Virus record (IMG/VR): IMGVR_UViG_3300045911_000045
Location: 1 to 27,442 of that record
Origin: a virus
Reading direction: 5' to 3' (one strand)
Length of the DNA: 27,442 bases
Made by a program: the position numbers and the translations under genes. Positions 6,320 through 14,027 of this stretch are shown here, piece after piece; within the stretch, counting starts at the first letter, position 1; every line of letters begins with the position of its first letter. The notes below the pieces were generated by a model. That model made no database searches. It saw only the letters and a program-made list of their open reading frames with translations, and had not been told where the DNA came from.

Positions 6320-8939
6320 TTTCTTCCTCGCTAGCTGCCATCTTCTTAGGAGCCTTCATGGTCCTCATGATATCTTTGACTGCTGAAGGAAGAGGCTTTG
6401 TTTCTCTAACTAGAGGGTATTGTTTTGTAGATCTGAAACCAGACTTATCCCGTTCTCCACGGTAGTTAATTCTTCCATGAAGGTCTTTTTGGGGGTCCGT
6501 TTGTGCCATCTTAGTTCTGGTTGGAGTATAGATTGCATAATACCTTTTGACGTCGCCTTTCGTAGCACGGTCGGAAGTATGTGGAGCCACAATAATTTCA
6601 TGCTCAAAACTATAATCGTTTTTGCCAGGCTTATTTTTATCGGGAGTGTAAAACTTTCCGGCGTTGTCCATGTCCATTTCGATGGACGGCATTTTCCCGT
6701 ACATGTGAGGAGCCGAATGGATTTTATCCTCATCTATCCACGCCGCTATAGTTTTTGAAGAGCCATCGTCCTTTATATCATAATCTTCCTCAAAACCCCT
6801 TGCGGCTGCAATGTGGGGAGTCCAGCTAGAATGTTCATTGTGTCGAACCAATCCTCGATTTAATACGTTTTCTTTTTCATCTCCACTAATACCTCTAAAA
6901 AGAAGAAACTGTCTTTTTCCTGTTTCAGGATGTATTCGGGTAAGTGTTTTATTTGAAAGCTTATTTAAAGCCCTAAGCCTTAATCCGCCTTCCATTTTAG
7001 GAATTTCGCTTCGAACTTGTCTATGGGTTTCGTCATCGTAGCTGCTGTCCATATCTTGTAGGAAACCAACGGATTGTTGCCATTCGTTAACCTTATCTCG
7101 ACCAGGAAGTTTATTTGGGTCAAGTTTACCAAAAATACGACGTGCAGCGCCTTTCTTCATCTCTTCAGAAGCTGCCATCTGCTGGTTTTCCATGGAGGTT
7201 GTGATATCTTCAGGCTTGATTGATTGTGCAACTTTGTAAGCCTTTTGATGACCACGCTTTAAGTTCTTCATGTGCTGATTAAACAGGTTATCGTCTTTAA
7301 TGTAGCGTTTAAAATCTTCTCTTTTCTTAGGATTGACCAGTAGATCTCGAGCATGGGTCAAGATCTCTTCTCCGAAATAAGGACTGTCACGCTTGTACCT
7401 TCTGGTATCGGCGATAAAATTACCAACAGCCTCGATAGCATCTGGATGATGCTGTTCAAGCAACTTTTGTTTTACCCTTACCGCAGCGTTTGGTCCATAC
7501 CGGTCAGAGATTTGATCGATAAGACTGTGGAAACCCTCATGCTCTATGGTGCTATCTATAGTCCGACCTCTAAGTGTCGCCTGTTCCGGTGTGAGCTGCT
7601 TGGTATCTTTTGCTTTTTTAGATGGAGTCCTTGGAAGCTTAGGCTTCTTAGGCTTTGACGCTATATGGTCTTCGTAAGCTTTCCTGTTTTCAGGTTTTGA
7701 AAAATCCAGCTTAGATAGCTCGTAAGCTTTTGATTGCCAGTCCTGATAGGCCTGGCCGTAATCTCTGATTACCTGACTTTTTTTCTCTTCATAGGCTTGA
7801 ACCTTCTGTGCGTATTCGTCATCGCCCTCTTCATACTTGGAACGCATCTTGCCTGCAAGTGCTGCAGGTTTAGGCCCTCGTGGAGTCTGATGATTTAGAC
7901 CAAGAGTGTTTCTGTCAAACTTGCCAGCTACTCTTTTTCCGTAAGCATCAATAAGCTCACTTGTGTTGTTGAGCACCCTGCTTGAGCCTTTGAGTCTTGT
8001 TTTTCCTTCTAGCGGCTTTCCGCCATACTCAGCGTTTGCAACCTTTTTTCCATAAAGATCTTTTTGTCTTCCAGTCTCGATAAGCTGAACATCCTGGTCA
8101 GGTCTGGTTGAGACTTGTTTAAGGTTTGGAAACGTAATGCGAGGACGAGACATCTTCTCGATCTTCTCAGGTAAATCTTTACCCTTGGATTGTTTGTCCC
8201 ATTCTTTGACAGCTTCTTTTCCACCAAGAGCCTTCATGCCAGATTTGGTATGAGCCCATTTTCTTTGGGCTTCTGAGCTATAAGGCTTCATAAGAGGTTC
8301 AAATTTGGGTTTGGATTTTTCAGATTTTGGAAGTTTTGGAATAGGCGAATTTCTTATTTGGCGAAGCTTTGCTCGGTGCATGAATCCTGCGATCTCTCTG
8401 TTCTTGGAAGCTCCAGATGCCATGCCGTAATTTTCTTTTTCCCAAGAGCTTTGTCTTTCTGCTCTGGCCGATCTTTTTTCTTCAGGACTCTTTCCCTCAT
8501 CAATACGAGCTTTTTTGAAAGGTTCTGCAAAATTAAAATTATGAGTAAAAGTTGAGCCATCCGGTAAAACCGAATACATATCTTTAGGTTTTGCCTGATG
8601 GAACTCTGTACCTTGACCCATTACAACCTTGCCAGAATTGGGGCCGTGGTTGTAGATCATTTTATGTGTGTAGCCGTCAGATTCAATGTGAGATTCTTGC
8701 CCCGTCATGTGAGCAAGGGTGCGAGCGGCTTCTTTTTGTTCGTCAGATGGGTCGGTAATCAGAATAGATTTTTCAGGCTTGCCATAATGGCCATCAAGAG
8801 AATAAACTTTTCCACCAGAAACATTTTGTTTTAAAAATTGTATGGCTTCCTCGTGCGCAAAGGGAACCTGAACCTTATCTGGATAAGGAGAATTCTCAAC
8901 CGAAAAGATGATATGTGGCTGACTAATCAGATGTCTCAT
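6312..8939 (-). CDS. Large multidomain protein: zincin motif plus ADP-ribosyltransferase-like domain
   Basis: 875 residues. The N-terminal ~100 residues are compact. A long Lys/Arg/Pro-rich linker region follows. The motif T-I-E-H467-E-G-F-H471-S-L-I-D matches HExxH zinc metallopeptidases, and Y-F-G-E-E-I-L-T-H-A downstream could supply a third Glu ligand. Near the C-terminus, L-F-R682-G, then H-S-S-W-T-P (704-708), then F-E779-H-E781-I form an R-S-ExE signature of arginine-type ADP-ribosyltransferases. It ends A-P-K-K-M-A-A-S-E-E-E-N-E; a second M-A-A-S-E-E lies between the two domains. Start ATG has a good site (AGGAGAGG). Gene context (connector upstream, Nudix downstream) suggests a virion-packaged effector. 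Family motifs are seen; packaging and substrates are inferred. Confidence 0.75.
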   Translation of the reverse strand: MRHLISQPHIIFSVENSPYPDKVQVPFAHEEAIQFLKQNVSGGKVYSLDGHYGKPEKSILITDPSDEQKEAARTLAHMTGQESHIESDGYTHKMIYNHGPNSGKVVMGQGTEFHQAKPKDMYSVLPDGSTFTHNFNFAEPFKKARIDEGKSPEEKRSARAERQSSWEKENYGMASGASKNREIAGFMHRAKLRQIRNSPIPKLPKSEKSKPKFEPLMKPYSSEAQRKWAHTKSGMKALGGKEAVKEWDKQSKGKDLPEKIEKMSRPRITFPNLKQVSTRPDQDVQLIETGRQKDLYGKKVANAEYGGKPLEGKTRLKGSSRVLNNTSELIDAYGKRVAGKFDRNTLGLNHQTPRGPKPAALAGKMRSKYEEGDDEYAQKVQAYEEKKSQVIRDYGQAYQDWQSKAYELSKLDFSKPENRKAYEDHIASKPKKPKLPRTPSKKAKDTKQLTPEQATLRGRTIDSTIEHEGFHSLIDQISDRYGPNAAVRVKQKLLEQHHPDAIEAVGNFIADTRRYKRDSPYFGEEILTHARDLLVNPKKREDFKRYIKDDNLFNQHMKNLKRGHQKAYKVAQSIKPEDITTSMENQQMAASEEMKKGAARRIFGKLDPNKLPGRDKVNEWQQSVGFLQDMDSSYDDETHRQVRSEIPKMEGGLRLRALNKLSNKTLTRIHPETGKRQFLLFRGISGDEKENVLNRGLVRHNEHSSWTPHIAAARGFEEDYDIKDDGSSKTIAAWIDEDKIHSAPHMYGKMPSIEMDMDNAGKFYTPDKNKPGKNDYSFEHEIIVAPHTSDRATKGDVKRYYAIYTPTRTKMAQTDPQKDLHGRINYRGERDKSGFRSTKQYPLVRETKPLPSAVKDIMRTMKAPKKMAASEEENE

Positions 8940-8946
8940 ACCTCTC

Positions 8947-9777
8947 CTATATAGTTGTTACAAACATCTTTTGGCCCATCAATCTTTGGAGCTGTTTTAA
9001 GATTTCTTTCTTTTTAAGTTGAAGCTCGTTAATTCGAGTTTGGAAGATAGCAGGACCAGGATTCGAAGAACTCTGACCGATACCGTCTTGGCTGATGCTG
9101 ACCGAAGTGTTCGAATTATTGGGCGCGATACTGCTTAAAATATTTAACGCAGCATATATTCCAATCAGGTTGTTAACAACGATAGGAACCTGACCTGCAT
9201 CTTTTGAAAGGCCGGCAGTAATAGTAATTTGCCAGTAGGTAGGAACCCATTGAAGACCATCCATAACAGTTAAAAAAGCAATACCTGCATTTCCAACGGC
9301 TCCTGTTACAGAGTTGACTCCGTAAGCAGCAAGCAAAGGAACAACATTGATAAGTCTTTGGTGGAAGTTTCCTGTATCAATCCATTCTGATGGGATTTCG
9401 AAAATATTTTCCCTATTAGCAGAAACAATCGCAAGCTGTTCGATAGAAATGATAGGCCCTGCATTTGATCTCAAATGAATATATGACTTGTAATCATTAT
9501 AATGGAAAGGAAGCCTTTCAACAAACTGCTCAGCAAAAACTGGAACTTTAAGCTCGATCTCAATTTCATTGATCGCAAGGTTGATCTGATCTTTAAGCTC
9601 GTCGTTTGAATAGCTTACGCCTGCAGGAAGTTTTTCAAGAATACCTTTTAAGTATCTGCTTTTTAGCTTTGCAGGAGTAAGAAGAGGCTCTACCCTGGAA
9701 AGAAGGCCAGATGTTCCATTTGCTTGAACAGGATAGGTTTTTGTGTTTATAGCTTTTGTTTTTGTGTAATCAGCCAT
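8947..9777 (-). CDS. Probable head-tail connector (gp6-like adaptor)
   Basis: 276 residues. The N-terminal part (K-S-R-Y-L-K-G-I-L, then L-K-D-Q-I-N-L-A-I-N-E-I-E-I-E-L) has the helical pattern of gp6-like connector proteins that form the ring under the portal. A middle region with P-T-Y-W-Q-I-T-I-T-A-G and a helical, Lys-rich C-terminus follow. I chose ATG 9777 because it forms TAATG with the upstream stop and has GGGCGG 6 nt upstream. ATG 9783, two codons earlier, is the alternative but abuts that site. It stops 7 nt before the 875-residue gene. The connector role is from pattern recall, not a firm match. Confidence 0.68.
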   Translation of the reverse strand: MADYTKTKAINTKTYPVQANGTSGLLSRVEPLLTPAKLKSRYLKGILEKLPAGVSYSNDELKDQINLAINEIEIELKVPVFAEQFVERLPFHYNDYKSYIHLRSNAGPIISIEQLAIVSANRENIFEIPSEWIDTGNFHQRLINVVPLLAAYGVNSVTGAVGNAGIAFLTVMDGLQWVPTYWQITITAGLSKDAGQVPIVVNNLIGIYAALNILSSIAPNNSNTSVSISQDGIGQSSSNPGPAIFQTRINELQLKKKEILKQLQRLMGQKMFVTTI

Positions 9778-10163
9778 TAGCATCCGCCCTGATTAAACAT
9801 TTCCACAACAAGACCTTGTAACACAACAAAACGTCTTGTGACGCCGCCTTCGGTAAGGATAAATTGAACGTTTCCTGAGCTTGGTTTTTCTGTACTCAGA
9901 AGGTCTACTTTCCATAGGGAACCATCGAGAGTAGAGGCTGCGGTTGCTGTTTTTGTGATAACGTTGTCTGGGTTTACCGCTGGGAAAACAACCTGAACAG
10001 AAGGACTTGCTCCTGTAGGGATATATCTCAATCCGTCTTGGTCAAGATCAATGAGCTGAAAATAGAGGGTATTAGGCTCATCATGTCTAATTGTCCACTC
10101 AGAAGACTTCTGAAAAGAGTTAACGTTTTGAAAATTTTTCAAAGTTTGTGCTGAAAGTCTCAC
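9777..10163 (-). CDS. Small beta-sandwich virion protein, first gene of the minus-strand unit
   Basis: 128 residues starting at GTG 10163 with TAGGAG upstream. Composition is beta-rich (L-Y-F-Q-L-I-D-L-D-Q-D-G, then S-V-Q-V-V-F-P-A-V, then V-Q-F-I-L-T-E-G-G-V-T-R-R-F-V-V) and ends G-G-C. It resembles Ig-like or N-terminal fibre/baseplate domains in phage virions, but no specific family is recognised. It is the first gene after the divergent spacer facing the dNMP-kinase-like gene and is coupled to the connector gene by TAATG. A GGCAATCTTTAAAGA element lies 20 nt upstream of the start (see separate entry). Confidence 0.75.
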   Translation of the reverse strand: MRLSAQTLKNFQNVNSFQKSSEWTIRHDEPNTLYFQLIDLDQDGLRYIPTGASPSVQVVFPAVNPDNVITKTATAASTLDGSLWKVDLLSTEKPSSGNVQFILTEGGVTRRFVVLQGLVVEMFNQGGC

Positions 10164-10183
10164 GGAATACTCCTATGGTCTAC

Positions 10184-10198
10184 TCTTTAAAGATTGCC
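10184..10198 (-). promoter_or_regulatory. Recurrent leader element GGCAATCTTTAAAGA
   Basis: Read on the minus strand, this lies 20 nt upstream of the GTG start of the first gene in its transcription unit. Closely similar elements occur upstream of three other minus-strand genes (15140-15153, 19803-19815, 24715-24729). Conserved core AATCTT(T)A. A phage-specific promoter or RNA leader is inferred. Confidence 0.4.
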
Positions 10199-10199
10199 T

Positions 10200-10246
10200 T
10201 TGACCACCTCTACTGTCTATGATAAGATATCATATATTGCAGGAGG
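10200..10246 (+). promoter_or_regulatory. Promoter, 17-bp dyad and ribosome binding site for the dNMP-kinase-like gene
   Basis: TTGACC (10200-10205), a 17-nt spacer and TAAGAT (10223-10228) form a sigma70-like promoter. A perfect inverted repeat TATGATA-AGA-TATCATA (10218-10234) covers the -10 box and likely start site, so it could be an operator. Because it is symmetric, it might also act as a -10 element in both directions. AGGAGG at 10241-10246 lies 6 nt before the TTG start and fixes it. Confidence 0.6.
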
Positions 10247-10252
10247 TTCAAA

Positions 10253-10870
10253 TTGATTATCGGTTTATCAGCTTGGAAAAGATCGGGCAAGGATGCCGCT
10301 TCAGACCTATTGGTCAATGAATTCAAATTTAAGAAGGTTTCGTTTGCTAATACCCTAAAAGATATGGTTGCGGAGCAGTATGATATCCCCAGAAGCTCTC
10401 TGGATGACCAAAACCTAAAAGAGGCCCCCTTGTTCCAATATCCCGTAGCCCCTCAGGACGCCTTTTCTAAGATGATCGCCGATTTCCTTCAAAAGGAATT
10501 CAAGGCGGACGGGAACGGAAAGCTTTACTGGACACCTAGGGCTTTAGCTATCCTTGAAGGCTCAGTTAAGCGCAGTGTAAATGCGGCGTATTGGACAAGC
10601 AGAGCTTTAAGTCAAATTAAGCCAGGCGATCTGGTAGTTATTTCAGATCTTAGATACAAGTCTGAGGCTTCTCAGATCAGAGGGTACGCTAACGCCATCG
10701 GCCAGAAGTCCTTGTTAATCAGGATTAACCGTTTTGACGAATCCCCTTCTAGCGACCCCTCAGAACGCGACCTGGATGACTATCAGCAGTTTGACGCCGT
10801 TATCGAGAACCGTGGCACTCTAGAAGAATACCTTGAAAAGGTCTCAAGTCTTGTTTTCTCCAAACTTTGA
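10253..10870 (+). CDS. Deoxynucleoside monophosphate kinase-like P-loop protein
   Basis: 205 residues from a TTG start with an ideal AGGAGG. The N-terminus M-I-I-G-L-S-A-W-K-R-S-G-K-D-A-A-S is a P-loop of the phage dNMP kinase type (G-x-x-x-x-S-G-K-D). V-V-I-S-D-L-R-Y is a Walker-B-like strand, and D-A-V-I-E-N-R-G-T-L-E-E is the typical C-terminal motif. The family phosphorylates dNMPs to dNDPs to supply phage DNA synthesis. It is the only plus-strand gene between two minus-strand blocks. It has its own promoter and rho-independent terminator, so it is an independent transcription unit and probably expressed at a different time from its structural neighbours. Confidence 0.82.
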   Translation: MIIGLSAWKRSGKDAASDLLVNEFKFKKVSFANTLKDMVAEQYDIPRSSLDDQNLKEAPLFQYPVAPQDAFSKMIADFLQKEFKADGNGKLYWTPRALAILEGSVKRSVNAAYWTSRALSQIKPGDLVVISDLRYKSEASQIRGYANAIGQKSLLIRINRFDESPSSDPSERDLDDYQQFDAVIENRGTLEEYLEKVSSLVFSKL

Positions 10871-10880
10871 TATGCACACC

Positions 10881-10909
10881 ACACCCCCTAAAGGGGGTGT
10901 CCATTTTTT
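10881..10909 (+). terminator. Rho-independent terminator of the dNMP-kinase-like gene
   Basis: Perfect 8-bp stem ACACCCCC / GGGGGTGT with TAAA loop (10881-10900), followed by six T (10904-10909) on the plus strand. It lies 10 nt after the stop codon. Confidence 0.9.
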
Positions 10910-11063
10910 GTGAAATGGTATTTATTTTTGAAAAATCAGATAGGGTTGTTTTGTAGTCAAAATCAGATATATGTTTTTCTATTTGATCTATGGGTGTTTT
11001 TTGTTGGCATATAGCTATATTATCACGATTGGGAAATTAGGATCTGCAGAAATAGCTCCAACA
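10910..11063. other. Non-coding spacer between convergent units, with a direct repeat
   Basis: About 150 nt between two terminators. It is AT-rich and contains AAAATCAGATA twice (10932-10942 and 10959-10969, 27 nt apart). A 32-codon frame from ATG 10971 would give a hydrophobic peptide but has no ribosome binding site. I see no convincing promoter or RNA gene. Confidence 0.5.
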
Positions 11064-11095
11064 TAAAAAATAAAGCCCCTAAAAGGGGCTTTATT
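11064..11095 (-). terminator. Terminator of the long minus-strand virion operon
   Basis: An 11-bp perfect stem (AATAAAGCCCC at 11069-11079 pairing with GGGGCTTTATT at 11085-11095) with a 5-nt loop. On the minus strand it is followed by a T-rich tail from the A run at 11064-11070. It sits 26 nt past the stop of the tube gene. It might also weakly stop plus-strand readthrough. Confidence 0.85.
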
Positions 11096-11121
11096 AAAAT
11101 ACCTGTAAGTATTTAAAATTA

Positions 11122-11568
11122 TTAAGGAAGGCTTGTTGCGCCCGATTCTTCTTGGTCACCTGACTCGTCTGTCACCTTCAGTCCAATATATGTTACTGAA
11201 ATTCTAGACGTAGCGCGAGCATTTACGCCTGTGCTATAGCTGTTGGGAATACAACCGATGGCGTTCATGATCAGCTTTCCAGTTTGGCGATCTCGAATGG
11301 AGATGCTGACAGGTCCAAGATTTAAAAGATCTTGGAGTTTTGGCATTTTTGGAAGCAAGTGTACGCCCTGATCAACAACTCTGAAACCGGAACAGTTGAT
11401 AGTGACAGCCTCGGCGCTTACGGGGGCGATTTCATCTGGCCCAAACCTACCTAAAATATGAATGGGTTCAGTTCCAATATTTACTCCGTATGTACAGCTT
11501 TCAAAAAGCCCAACGACCTGATTGTCTACGCTGACTACTGCCCTGGGACCTGTAAGTGTCTTTGCCAT
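11122..11568 (-). CDS. Tail tube protein
   Basis: 148 residues. The sequence F-E-S-C-T-Y-G-V-N-I-G-T-E-P-I-H-I-L-G-R-F and the later I-S-I-R-D-R-Q-T-G-K resemble tail tube proteins of large myoviruses. These stack as hexameric rings inside the sheath to form the DNA channel. It directly follows the sheath gene (17-nt gap), the classic sheath-tube order. Start ATG is preceded by TTAGGAG. Length is typical for a tube subunit. It is the last gene of the minus-strand operon, and the terminator follows within 60 nt. Confidence 0.82.
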   Translation of the reverse strand: MAKTLTGPRAVVSVDNQVVGLFESCTYGVNIGTEPIHILGRFGPDEIAPVSAEAVTINCSGFRVVDQGVHLLPKMPKLQDLLNLGPVSISIRDRQTGKLIMNAIGCIPNSYSTGVNARATSRISVTYIGLKVTDESGDQEESGATSLP

Positions 11569-11585
11569 TTTATACTCCTAATTCC

Positions 11586-13724
11586 TTATGCAGCCTGTTC
11601 GACCTGACTAATATCTATAGAGATTGGGATGAAGAAGATGGTAGTAGCGAGCTTGATCTCAACCTTAATAGTCATGGTTGGCCCACTAATAGTCACGTCT
11701 TCATTTTTGTAACCGAGAGGAGCGTCGTCGCTAGACGCGATAAGCTTGATTCGTCGGTAAATGTCCATCTTTTGTGCCAAGAAAGCAAGTCCGTCGGCCC
11801 GTGTGACGTCAGCCAAAGATTTTCCAACAAATTGAGTTTGGAAGCTTTCAGCTAAGTCAAGAGCAAGAACGTCAGCAGCGTAAACAGCTTGTAAGCTGTT
11901 GTATACGAAGTTCGAATCGATTCCGTATGTTGACTGGTCACTTACCCACTTAACTCCAGCGGTAGCAGATTGCAACAACAGAAGGCCTGCAAGAAGAGCT
12001 TTTTCAACATCACCAGGAGAACCACTATCAAAACCAGCAGGATCTTTGTAAGCAATTACGTTAGCTAGTTTATTTGTAAAAGATTTATAGAAACCAGCAG
12101 CCTGCATTCCAGCAGCTATACAAGCAGAATACCAAGGTGCAAAAGTTTGCTTTTCACCTTTTGAATCTATTTGATCAACGTCTTGGAATGTTAAATAGCA
12201 TCGGTAGCTAGCTAAAGAAGCGGCTTTTGCTTCAGCGTCAGCGTAGTTACCTTTGAAAGATAACATAGCTACGCGGTGTCTCTTAAGCTTAGCTGTGCTC
12301 ATCTTAAGAACGTGGCTCTTAGTAGCAGCATGGATAGCGTCGATCGTATAAGTAGAACCAGACTCAGTCAAGGCATCTGCAATGTCCGCAGTAGCGTCTC
12401 GACTAAAAAGAGGGACAACAAAGTTAACTGCAATACCTTCAAGTTTTGTTAAAGCGTCAACAATGTTTGCTCCTGTAGTAAAGCCTTTAGTTCCACCGCT
12501 TAAGAAAACGTAAGCAGACATAGGAGATGGAAGACCTTCTTTGTCCGTAGCAGTAAACTCAACAGCAGAGCTTGTAGCGATTGCGTCTTTGAAGTTTTTT
12601 AAGGATCTCTTGATTCGACCAGGTTTTAAAGAAGCACCAGAAGCGCAGATTCCTATGTTCGTAACCTTATCTAAATCTTTTGGGTTCATTTGAGCGCCAA
12701 AAGTTGTAGCTGAAGCAGTATATCCAGTTTGAGAAGAGATGTAAGAAGCAAGATCTGTTACTGTAGCGTATTGAGTAATATCGATAGAAAGGTTGGAACC
12801 AGTACCGCCTGTTACTGTAGTAGTTAAGATATTTGCGTTAGAAATTGAAAGAGTAGCTGTAGTTCCAGCATATCCAACTTCTAATGCGACTTGGCCTTTT
12901 GCTTCTATGGTTTCATCCAAACCAATGTCAGATCGAATAACAGACACTTCAATTTCAGATTCAGCAGCAGATTTATAAAGTCCAGCAGTTAAAGCAAGAG
13001 CAGCAAGAGACCCAGAAACAATCTCAAGAGTTTTACCCCAACCTTTTCTGTAGTTAGCAGTGTCAGCATCTATGCTGATCTCAAAAGTATTGGGAGCAGT
13101 ACCGGCAGCAGCAGTTACGCCAGTTGGTAACAAACCGTTAAGCTCTGTGACTAAAGTAGCGATGTTTGAGTGGTTAGCAGGGACGTTACTCAGTGTAATA
13201 GTAGTAGTAGCGCCGCCATTAACTCTAAAAACTAAAGTAGCACCGTCAAGAGCGGCACCAAAAGCTGGAACAGTTCCAGATACAACAGTAGGAGTATCTT
13301 CCAGTTGGCTAGCAGTAATTTTATATTTGATTTTGTTTCCATTCTTTCCAAAATTTTTGGCTTTAAGGGTACCGTAGTTTGTGTCCACGATAGCCTGTGC
13401 CTTTGCGCCAGAATTCGTCTTTAGGATGTAAACACGGTTTACAGAACCAGTAATGTCTGCATCAGCAGAAGGTGCGCTTAAAGCACGAAAAGCGTCAACG
13501 ATGGGGCCAGCAACATATTTTTGCTGAACCTGAGAAACTTGATCAGGAGTGAAGAAGTTGTCCTTCAAAACTTCGTCTGCAAAGCCTTTGCCACCATCGG
13601 CTTCACCGATGATAGCAATAACTCCTGTAGCGCCAATTCCGACAGGGGTAGATCGAACGTTTTGTTCGAAGTAGGCCCCTGGAGTAACCGTATTGATAAA
13701 TGATGTGGTAAGTCTGATTGCCAT
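11586..13724 (-). CDS. Contractile tail sheath protein
   Basis: 712 residues. N-terminal T-P-G-A-Y-F-E-Q-N and G-A-T-G-V-I-A-I-I-G-E-A-D-G-G match the sheath N-terminal arm and first domain. T-N-Y-G-T-L-K-A-K-N-F-G-K-N-G-N is the typical sheath domain turn. The C-terminal ~200 residues (G-D-V-E-K-A-L-L-A-G onward, ending in beta strands and V-E-Q-A-A) fit the conserved sheath C-terminal domain that links neighbouring subunits. A Thr/Ala/Gly-rich beta region (about residues 130-330) looks like an inserted surface domain. Start has TAGGAG. This gene is the main evidence that the phage is a myovirus. Confidence 0.92.
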   Translation of the reverse strand: MAIRLTTSFINTVTPGAYFEQNVRSTPVGIGATGVIAIIGEADGGKGFADEVLKDNFFTPDQVSQVQQKYVAGPIVDAFRALSAPSADADITGSVNRVYILKTNSGAKAQAIVDTNYGTLKAKNFGKNGNKIKYKITASQLEDTPTVVSGTVPAFGAALDGATLVFRVNGGATTTITLSNVPANHSNIATLVTELNGLLPTGVTAAAGTAPNTFEISIDADTANYRKGWGKTLEIVSGSLAALALTAGLYKSAAESEIEVSVIRSDIGLDETIEAKGQVALEVGYAGTTATLSISNANILTTTVTGGTGSNLSIDITQYATVTDLASYISSQTGYTASATTFGAQMNPKDLDKVTNIGICASGASLKPGRIKRSLKNFKDAIATSSAVEFTATDKEGLPSPMSAYVFLSGGTKGFTTGANIVDALTKLEGIAVNFVVPLFSRDATADIADALTESGSTYTIDAIHAATKSHVLKMSTAKLKRHRVAMLSFKGNYADAEAKAASLASYRCYLTFQDVDQIDSKGEKQTFAPWYSACIAAGMQAAGFYKSFTNKLANVIAYKDPAGFDSGSPGDVEKALLAGLLLLQSATAGVKWVSDQSTYGIDSNFVYNSLQAVYAADVLALDLAESFQTQFVGKSLADVTRADGLAFLAQKMDIYRRIKLIASSDDAPLGYKNEDVTISGPTMTIKVEIKLATTIFFIPISIDISQVEQAA

Positions 13725-13737
13725 CTTTTTCTCCTAC

Positions 13738-14025
13738 TTACTTCTTAAGTCCAAAGTGTTCTAAACCTTTTTCAAAAAGCTCAGGCTTGTCAAAGCCTGA
13801 CGCTTTCAGATGAGCCCACAGAATGTCCTCAAGGTCTTTTGATTTTCTATAATCCTTCTTAGCGATTGACCAGAAAGCTGCAAAAGCCTCTCTAGTATCC
13901 TGAGAACTTACGGGTGCCTCAAAATTCGACTGACGAGCTGAACGAAACTCGGTTTGTTCTTTCTCAAGAGCTTCTCTCACAATCTCCTCCGTCGTTTTTT
14001 TATCAGGATTTCTTTTTCTTCCCAT
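13738..14025 (-). CDS. Small charged protein of unknown function upstream of sheath
   Basis: 95 residues from ATG 14025 (M-G-R-K-R-N-P-D). A TTG six codons earlier keeps the frame open, but the ATG has AGAAAGAAG just upstream and starts 2 nt after the previous stop, so I prefer it. It is very basic at the N-terminus, then helical and acidic/basic mixed (F-W-S-I-A-K-K-D-Y-R-K-S-K-D-L-E-D). No domain is recognised. Its position between neck-associated genes and sheath suggests a tail-assembly role, which is inference only. Confidence 0.72.
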   Translation of the reverse strand: MGRKRNPDKKTTEEIVREALEKEQTEFRSARQSNFEAPVSSQDTREAFAAFWSIAKKDYRKSKDLEDILWAHLKASGFDKPELFEKGLEHFGLKK

Positions 14026-14027
14026 AA

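Noticed and set aside
10971-11069. 32-codon plus-strand frame encoding a hydrophobic peptide
   Set aside because: No ribosome binding site, it ends inside the terminator stem region, and its composition follows the T-rich spacer.
11556-13703. Plus-strand frames opposite the sheath gene (11556-11855, 12793-12978, 13060-13377, 13521-13703)
   Set aside because: They are fully antisense to a clear sheath protein and lack convincing starts or recognisable sequence.
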